A stretch of DNA of 31,718 bases from Lachnospiraceae bacterium (GTDB lineage: Bacteria > Bacillota_A > Clostridia > Lachnospirales > Lachnospiraceae). How positions within the stretch are numbered: the stretch's first letter is position 1; the number at the start of each line of letters is the position of its first letter. The DNA is taken from the NCBI GenBank assembly GCA_017542725.1, contig JAFXWR010000351.1, positions 1 through 31,718 of the forward strand, written 5' to 3'. The notes beneath the pieces are model-generated. The model saw nothing but the letters and a program-made list of their open reading frames with translations. It searched no databases and was not told where the DNA came from. Shown here piece after piece: positions 26,022 to 31,718 of the stretch. The position numbers and the translations under genes were made by a program.

Positions 26022-28847
26022 ATGGAAGGAAGATCAAGAAAAAAAATTGAAGAGCCCGCAAAGGAATTCACATTATTAAAAGGTATTAAAGTGTATATGG
26101 CAAATTTTAAAGCATTTGCAATATTTTTTGCTGTCCTAATGATTACAGATATAGTTTTATTTATAGTTGCTGGCGGTAATGTAGAAAGAAATTATTTGTT
26201 TCTAGTGTTGTCAAATATACTTCTTGCTGGCATTTTACAATTTTTATTTATACGATTTGGAAAGAAAGGTTTATACGTAGTTGAAATTATACTTGCTGTA
26301 GTTATGTTATTTACAATTATGGAACTATTGTTATATAAGACATATGGCATCTTTATGCCTATTGGTTCTGCAATTAACAATGCGCAGCATGTGACTGAAA
26401 ATTATTCAAATGAATTACTGGAAGTTGTTGCAAACAACATGACCTTTATAATACGCTTTGTTATTTTTTATGCGGCATTCTTAGTGACATCAAATGAGTA
26501 TCTTATAAAAAATCAAGAAATAAAAGTATTTGATGATTTGCCATTTAAAGAAAGAAAAATTAATTACGCAGTGTTTATAATGTCTATAGTTTTTTTGCTT
26601 ATTAGTTTCTTGTTTATAGATTCTTCAAATGATTTTACATACAATGTTCAAAAGAATGGTGTGAAGGCTGCATTCGTAAAAAGTTTTTCTAAATCAGGGG
26701 ATAGTATAAAGTTTACCTCGACAAATGTGGCTGAAACAATAGCAAAAGATGATATTTTAGAAAAATATAATGCATTTGATATTGATTATAAAAATCTTGA
26801 TGTAGGGAATCTTGATGAAAGATGTAAAAATGTAAATGAGTATGTTGCCTCAAGAACACCAAGTAACAAAAATGAGTATACAGGAATTTTTAAAGGCAAA
26901 AATTTAATTTTAATTTGTGCAGAAGCATATTCTCACTATGTTATCAATGAAGAGTTGACTCCAACGCTTTATAGACTTACAAATAATGGCTTTAGATTTA
27001 CCGACTACTATGTGCCATCCTGGGGTGGTAGCACTACTTCTGGAGAGTTCGCATTTCTTACGGGACTTATACCAAGTGATGCTGCAGAGAGTATGAAGAA
27101 TACAATTGGAAAAAATATGTGTTTTACTATGCCAAGAGTGTTGAAAAGTGAAGGTTATAATACATCTGCATACCATAATGGCAACTATAAATACTACGAT
27201 AGAAATATGACGCATAGGGAAAATATAGGTTTTGATGAATTCATAGCAAATGGTAATGGCTTAGAAGATATAGCGGGAAACTGGTCAACTGACGAAGCTA
27301 TGATAGGAAAAACTTTTGATACTTATTATGATAAGAAACCATTTTGCGTGTACTATATGACACTTAGTGGACATGCATTTTATAATAATAGTGAAGACTT
27401 TAGAGTTACTAAGAGTATAAAAAAAGTTAAAGAAGTCTATGGTGACAAATATCCGGAGCAAGTAAATAACTATATCTGCTACCAAATATATCTTGAGGAT
27501 GCTCTTACTAAACTTATAAAATGTCTTGAAGAGCATAGTATGATTGATGACACAGTTATCTGTATGACTACTGACCATTTCCCTTATGGACTTAATTCGG
27601 AGGCGTTTACTAATGGAGTAGATTATCTTCCTTATCTATATGAAAAAATTGATATGGATGAATTTGACCTAGATAAAAGCATGCCTATACTCTGGTGCGG
27701 CTCTCTTGAAAATGAACATAAAAATTTAGTAAAAAGTATAGATGCCCCAACATCGTCTATAGACCTTTTGCCAACATTATTAAACTTATTTGGCGCAAAA
27801 TATGATTCAAGATTAATTGCTGGTAGAGATGTATTTTCTGATGAAGAACCATTTGTGGTCTATAATAGTGGGTCGTTTATCACAAGTAAGGGTCGTTACT
27901 CAAAATTGGCAAATAAATTTGTCTCATCTGATGGAGCGAATGTTGAGAAAGAATATATCGATGAATATAAAGAAAAGGCAAGAAACCTAATTTTATTTTC
28001 TGCATATGTAGTGGCAAATAATTATTATGAATATATATTTAGTAATAATAATACTAATGTGGAGTATAAAAACATTATAGGCAAAGTAGATATGGATGTG
28101 CCTGTAAAACTTGAGAAGAAAGATTATCAGCATTTTGTAGATTATTTTAAAAAGTGCAATGAGAATTATACAAAGAAGAAGGTAACATTAAAAAGAAATA
28201 GAGAGAGTGTTGACGATGTAAAACGTGATAAAGTTGTATATCTCACTTTTGATGATGGTCCGAATAATTATTGCGATAAGATTTTAGAAGCACTAAGTAG
28301 AAATAATATAAAGGCGACATTTTTTGTAGTTGGGACTTTGAAAGAAAAAGAGTTAAAAAATATAAAAGAAGAAGGACATACGATTGGACTCCATTCGGCA
28401 AGTCACAATTATGCGTATATATATAGAAGTGAAAATGATTTTCTTTGGGATTTGCATGAATTACAAGATTTTGTTTATCAAGCGACAGGAGAGTATTCAC
28501 ACTATATTAGATTTCCTGGTGGATCAAAAAATAAAATATCAGACGAAGTAAATTATGGCATAATGGATAAGCTTAGACCTCTTGTTGAAGATATGGGTTT
28601 TGAATATTATGATTGGCATGTGGCTACAGGAGACTCTTCGGAATTTGCTACAAAAGATCATATATTGGCAAGTGTTGAGAGAGGATTAGTTAATGACTAT
28701 GATGAATTGATTATACTAATGCATGATTTGCACCCTATCACTGTTGATGCAATTGATGATTTGATAAAACTATGTAAAGAATATGGTTATAGATTTGACA
28801 AAATAAGCGATGAAACAATTCCTTTCCATGCAGTGGGAGTTAGTTAG
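26022..28847 (+). CDS. LtaS-like phosphoglycerol transferase fused to NodB polysaccharide deacetylase
   Basis: This 941-residue protein begins with about five membrane helices (residues ~30-205). An extracellular sulfatase-fold domain of the lipoteichoic acid synthase type follows, with apparent metal/catalytic residues Glu301 (CAEAYSHY), Thr339 (GGSTTSGEF), the His of SGHAFY and the DH of TTDHFPYGL. From about residue 735 a complete NodB deacetylase domain follows: TFDDGP (Asp744/Asp745), HSASH (His791/His795), RFPGGS, DWHVATGD and LMHD. The first half should transfer phosphoglycerol-like groups on the outer membrane face; the second should remove acetyl groups from an N-acetylated glycan. 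The ATG is two bases after the polC stop without an SD. There is no sign of frameshift at the junction, so it is a real fusion. Confidence 0.88.
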   Translation: MEGRSRKKIEEPAKEFTLLKGIKVYMANFKAFAIFFAVLMITDIVLFIVAGGNVERNYLFLVLSNILLAGILQFLFIRFGKKGLYVVEIILAVVMLFTIMELLLYKTYGIFMPIGSAINNAQHVTENYSNELLEVVANNMTFIIRFVIFYAAFLVTSNEYLIKNQEIKVFDDLPFKERKINYAVFIMSIVFLLISFLFIDSSNDFTYNVQKNGVKAAFVKSFSKSGDSIKFTSTNVAETIAKDDILEKYNAFDIDYKNLDVGNLDERCKNVNEYVASRTPSNKNEYTGIFKGKNLILICAEAYSHYVINEELTPTLYRLTNNGFRFTDYYVPSWGGSTTSGEFAFLTGLIPSDAAESMKNTIGKNMCFTMPRVLKSEGYNTSAYHNGNYKYYDRNMTHRENIGFDEFIANGNGLEDIAGNWSTDEAMIGKTFDTYYDKKPFCVYYMTLSGHAFYNNSEDFRVTKSIKKVKEVYGDKYPEQVNNYICYQIYLEDALTKLIKCLEEHSMIDDTVICMTTDHFPYGLNSEAFTNGVDYLPYLYEKIDMDEFDLDKSMPILWCGSLENEHKNLVKSIDAPTSSIDLLPTLLNLFGAKYDSRLIAGRDVFSDEEPFVVYNSGSFITSKGRYSKLANKFVSSDGANVEKEYIDEYKEKARNLILFSAYVVANNYYEYIFSNNNTNVEYKNIIGKVDMDVPVKLEKKDYQHFVDYFKKCNENYTKKKVTLKRNRESVDDVKRDKVVYLTFDDGPNNYCDKILEALSRNNIKATFFVVGTLKEKELKNIKEEGHTIGLHSASHNYAYIYRSENDFLWDLHELQDFVYQATGEYSHYIRFPGGSKNKISDEVNYGIMDKLRPLVEDMGFEYYDWHVATGDSSEFATKDHILASVERGLVNDYDELIILMHDLHPITVDAIDDLIKLCKEYGYRFDKISDETIPFHAVGVS

Positions 28848-28861
28848 AATTGTATTGTGGC

Positions 28862-28890
28862 TTGAAGAAAAAAAGTCATTGTGATATAAT
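28862..28890 (+). promoter_or_regulatory. Promoter of the DUF308 gene
   Basis: TTGAAG (28862-28867) and TATAAT (28885-28890) with a 17-bp spacer. The leader holds GGAGG at 28912-28916, nine bases before the ATG at 28926. Confidence 0.7.
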
Positions 28891-28925
28891 ATAAAATTGA
28901 TTTAAGTTTATGGAGGATTTATTTT

Positions 28926-29477
28926 ATGAAGAAAGTTTTAGTAATTTTACTTGGTATTTTACTTGTAATTGGTGGCGTTTTCTGCTTATTACAACCAGTT
29001 ACTACATTCTTGACATCAGGCTATGTTGTGGGCGTATTCATTTTATGTGATGCAATAGCAAGTATAGTTGCATGGGTTGATGCAAGAAAGTATGTAAAAA
29101 TTAGCGGATGGTATCTTTTTGAGGCAATTGTTTCACTTATTTTTGGCGTTGTAGTAATCATCAATGTAGGCATGCAATTTGCTGTAGATATGGCTTTAAT
29201 ATATCTTGTATGCATTTGGATTATTGTTGCTGCAGTTACTCGTATCACACTCGCAATAAGAATCAAGAAGGTGAATAATCTTTTGCCAGATGCATTTAAG
29301 AATAGCAGATGGATTGCCTTATTATTAGTTGGCATCCTTATGATAGTATTTGCTTGCATCTGTATGGTTCAACCAGGTATTATGTCTGTCATCCTTGGAG
29401 TACTCATTTCTTGGTCTATTATATTCAATGGTCTTGGATTGATTACACTTGGTTCATATATACCAATGAAGGCATAG
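28926..29477 (+). CDS. DUF308 (HdeD-like) small membrane protein
   Basis: This 183-residue protein is nearly all membrane: six hydrophobic segments in two similar triplets, with a polar break at about 112-126 (IRIKKVNNLLPDAFKNSRW). Gly-rich helices (LLGILLVIGGVFCLLQP and VGILMIVFACICMVQPG) are repeated in the two halves, as expected for the DUF308/HdeD family. The Q-P that ends the first helix of each half is a family hallmark. No enzymatic residue is visible and the function is not known; some relatives protect against acid. It has its own promoter and a strong terminator, so it is a single-gene unit. Confidence 0.82.
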   Translation: MKKVLVILLGILLVIGGVFCLLQPVTTFLTSGYVVGVFILCDAIASIVAWVDARKYVKISGWYLFEAIVSLIFGVVVIINVGMQFAVDMALIYLVCIWIIVAAVTRITLAIRIKKVNNLLPDAFKNSRWIALLLVGILMIVFACICMVQPGIMSVILGVLISWSIIFNGLGLITLGSYIPMKA

Positions 29478-29509
29478 TTGAAGTAAATTATAAATATTTA
29501 ATAAAGAAT

Positions 29510-29548
29510 CGGCGCATAGTGGTGTAGTACCACTGGCGCCGGTTTTTT
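29510..29548 (+). terminator. Strong Rho-independent terminator of the DUF308 gene
   Basis: A two-part stem (CGGCGC 29510-29515 with GCGCCG 29536-29541, and AGTGGT 29518-29523 with ACCACT 29529-29534) closes a GTAGT loop and is followed by six Ts from 29543. Confidence 0.92.
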
Positions 29549-29618
29549 GTTGTTTGCTTATGAGTTATCAAACTATTTGAGAATTTAAGAATAAGTTATA
29601 GACCTGTTCAAAAGATAT

Positions 29619-29664
29619 CTATAATTTAATAGAAAAGTAAGTGATAAAATGCTATAATTTATAG
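29619..29664 (+). promoter_or_regulatory. hsdR promoter with two related AT-rich dyads
   Basis: An extended -10 (TGCTATAAT, 29650-29658) lies 21 bases before the hsdR ATG. CTATAATTTA occurs twice, at 29619-29628 and 29652-29661. The second copy is part of a perfect 13-bp palindrome (CTATAATTTATAG, 29652-29664) over the -10; the first sits in the imperfect CTATAATTTAATAG. No good -35 is present. The rest of the 29549-29618 stretch shows no other feature. Confidence 0.5.
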
Positions 29665-29679
29665 TTGAGAGGTTATAAA

Positions 29680-31718
29680 ATGCTTCCAGAAGAAAAAGCA
29701 AGAATGAAAATTGATGAAATGCTAAAAGAAGTAGGCTGGGACATAGTATCAAGATCTGAATATGTTCCAGGTCTCCCTTTAGCTGTAAAAGAAGCACTTA
29801 TGAAAGGTAATCATGAAAGTGATTATCTTTTATTTGTAGATAATAAAGCAATAGCAGTTTTAGAAGCAAAAAGAGAAGAAATAGATATTGAGAATAATGA
29901 GACAGTATCTTTGCAAGTTGAGAATTATGCAAATACACCTGAAAAATGGTATGACTTATGGTTTGATAAGATTCCACTAGTATATATATCAAATGGAAAG
30001 AAAATTTTATATAAAAACTTACTTGATGAAAATTCTAAGTATGAAGAAATTGATAAAATGCACAGTCCCAAAAAGATGTTAAAACTTATTAATAAGACAT
30101 CTGATTATGGTGCACTTGTTAGATTGGATAAGGAGCAAAATGGAAAATTACTAAGAGACTGTCAATATGAAGCAGAGTTGAAACTTGAAGATTCAATTAG
30201 GCATGGTAATAAAAAATCACTTGCGATACTTGCGACAGGAGCTGGGAAAACATATTTAGGGTGTCTTGCAACATATAGACTATTAAACTACACAAAAGTT
30301 AAAAGAGTTTTGTTTTTGGTTGATAGAAATAATTTAGGCACTCAAGCATTGAATGAATTTAGTATGTTTGATAGAACTGAAAAAGGTGACAAACTAACAG
30401 ACTTGTATACAATAAATAAATTAAAGAGAAATGAAGATATAAACTCTGATATTGTCATATCAACAATTCAAAAATTGTTTGCTGTTTTAACAGGAAATAA
30501 AATAACTGATGAAGATGAAGATAAAGAAGATGAAATTATAAATAACAATGAAAAAGACGATGATAAAGAAATTGAACTAGGGGATAATATAAAACTCCCA
30601 CAAGATTATTTTGATTTTATAATAGTAGATGAATGTCATAGATCTATTTATGGAAAATGGAAAAAGGTATTAGATTATTTTAATAATGCGATTATCTTAG
30701 GTCTTACTGCCACGCCAACAGATGAGGCATATGCTTTTTTTAATAAAAATATAGTAGAGAAGTACTCGTATGAAGAATCAATTATTGATGGTGTCAATGT
30801 GCCTTCAAGGATATATAGAATAAAAACAAAAACAACAACTTTTGGTGGTTCAATTAACATAGGAAATATGGTTGATGAATTATCAAAAAAGTCAAATGAA
30901 GAAACGAGATATAGAAGTGGAATAAAAGTAGATTTTACTAATTCTGCGCTTGACAGAACAATTACAGATAAAGATCAAATTAGAACAGTTTTAGAAAATT
31001 ATAGAGATGCTATATACACTGACTTATATCCAGAAAGAGAAGCAGTATGGGAGTATATTCCTAAAACTTTAATTTTTGCAAAAGATGACAATCATGCAAA
31101 AGAGATAGTAAAAATATGCGAAGAAGTGTTTAAAGTAAAATTTAATAATAATGAATTACCAAAAGGATTTGTTCAAAAAATAACCTATTCTTCAGAAAAT
31201 ACTCAAGGGCTAATAAGAGATTTGAATTTTGACAAAAACTTTAGAATTGCAGTTACTGTTACACTTGTTGCGACTGGAACGGATGTAAAACCTCTTGAAG
31301 TTGTTTTGTTTATGAAAGATGTAAAATCAGATGTTTTATATACTCAAATGAAAGGTAGAGGCTGCAGAACAATAAGCCAAGATAGATTTAAGGAAATCAC
31401 ACCTAATGCTGAATACAAAGATAGGTTTTATATAGTTGATGCAATAGGAGTAACTGAAAGTGAAAAGAATATCCCTAGGACAAGTAATGACAAAAAAGAT
31501 AGTAAGAATAAATTAAATATAGAAAGCTTATTTGAGCATTTAGCACATGGTGAAGTAAGTGATGAAAACCTAGTATTGTTAAGAGATTATTTATCAACTA
31601 TTAATAATAGATATGCAAATAATCAGTTGTTTGGAAGACATTTAACTGAACTTATAGAGAAATATAATTTGTCTCCGAAAAATCTAGCAGATAAGATTAA
31701 CAGTAAGATAGAGAATAA
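29680..31718 (+). CDS. hsdR: Type I restriction enzyme R subunit, EcoEI-like (partial, runs off the window)
   Basis: The frame from 29680 is open for 679 codons to the last base with no stop; the TAA at 31716 is out of frame. The start follows GAGAGG at 29667-29672. The N-terminal HSDR nuclease domain has Asp-Tyr and VLEAKRE (ExK) of the PD-(D/E)XK type (about residues 48-68). The SF2 helicase motor has ATGAGKT (185-191), DECH (317-320), GLTATP (341-346), VATGTDVKPLEVVLFM and QMKGRGCRT. A very acidic loop (about 270-302) lies before the DECH motif, as in relatives. R subunits translocate and cut unmethylated DNA together with HsdM and HsdS, which are presumably downstream outside the window. 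Loss of the C-terminal ~100-200 residues is due only to the window edge. Confidence 0.9.
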   Translation, partial: MLPEEKARMKIDEMLKEVGWDIVSRSEYVPGLPLAVKEALMKGNHESDYLLFVDNKAIAVLEAKREEIDIENNETVSLQVENYANTPEKWYDLWFDKIPLVYISNGKKILYKNLLDENSKYEEIDKMHSPKKMLKLINKTSDYGALVRLDKEQNGKLLRDCQYEAELKLEDSIRHGNKKSLAILATGAGKTYLGCLATYRLLNYTKVKRVLFLVDRNNLGTQALNEFSMFDRTEKGDKLTDLYTINKLKRNEDINSDIVISTIQKLFAVLTGNKITDEDEDKEDEIINNNEKDDDKEIELGDNIKLPQDYFDFIIVDECHRSIYGKWKKVLDYFNNAIILGLTATPTDEAYAFFNKNIVEKYSYEESIIDGVNVPSRIYRIKTKTTTFGGSINIGNMVDELSKKSNEETRYRSGIKVDFTNSALDRTITDKDQIRTVLENYRDAIYTDLYPEREAVWEYIPKTLIFAKDDNHAKEIVKICEEVFKVKFNNNELPKGFVQKITYSSENTQGLIRDLNFDKNFRIAVTVTLVATGTDVKPLEVVLFMKDVKSDVLYTQMKGRGCRTISQDRFKEITPNAEYKDRFYIVDAIGVTESEKNIPRTSNDKKDSKNKLNIESLFEHLAHGEVSDENLVLLRDYLSTINNRYANNQLFGRHLTELIEKYNLSPKNLADKINSKIEN

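Noticed and set aside
26022..28847. LtaS-NodB fusion as a frameshift or annotation artefact
   Set aside because: The frame is open throughout, both domains have complete motifs, and a normal 30-40 residue charged linker joins them. Only sequencing error that removed a stop could mimic this, and none is evident.
31711..31718. TAA at 31716-31718 as the hsdR stop
   Set aside because: It is out of frame with hsdR, whose last full codon in the window is AAT at 31714-31716; the gene continues beyond the edge.

Overview
The window looks like chromosome from a low-GC, Gram-positive Clostridia (Bacillota), plausibly a Lachnospiraceae-type or related oral/gut anaerobe. The evidence is an AT-rich composition, purine-rich Shine-Dalgarno (SD) sites, a PolC-type replicase, Asp23 and FakA genes, choline-binding-type wall repeats and YitT/DUF308 membrane proteins. 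TGA is used as a stop (pseudouridine synthase gene), so the standard bacterial code applies. I saw no tRNA, rRNA, CRISPR array or transposase.

Region 1 (1-9550) is an accessory surface-protein locus. It opens with the 3' end of one giant wall-binding protein. Next comes a DUF4143-type AAA ATPase gene with its own promoter, which carries three 12-bp repeats at exact 22-bp spacing. Then follow a complete 2267-residue secreted protein (three DUF6273-like modules, about 16 InlB-type beta repeats, a glycine linker and choline-binding-type repeats), a GNAT acetyltransferase, and a decayed 5' remnant of a third copy of the giant gene.

Region 2 (9570-21217) is a housekeeping backbone: asp23, fakA, recG, rsmD, coaD, a coiled-coil protein, an RluA-family pseudouridine synthase, a lipoprotein, then convergent yitT and dfrA, then rseP. 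A secreted protein of unknown function sits on the opposite strand between recG and rsmD and overlaps the end of recG. Several start codons lie 0-3 bases from the predicted transcription start (rsmD, dfrA, rseP), which suggests leaderless mRNAs.

Region 3 (21220-29548) holds the most unusual proteins. PolC keeps its polymerase motifs but has lost most catalytic residues of the built-in DEDD proofreading exonuclease, while its PHP domain carries a complete-looking set of metal ligands. Immediately downstream, one polypeptide fuses an LtaS-like phosphoglycerol transferase to a NodB-type polysaccharide deacetylase. A DUF308 membrane protein with a strong terminator follows.

Region 4 (29550-end) begins a probable type I restriction-modification system: an hsdR gene that runs off the window with no stop codon. 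Homology statements come from motif recognition and memory of family sequences, not from database searches.
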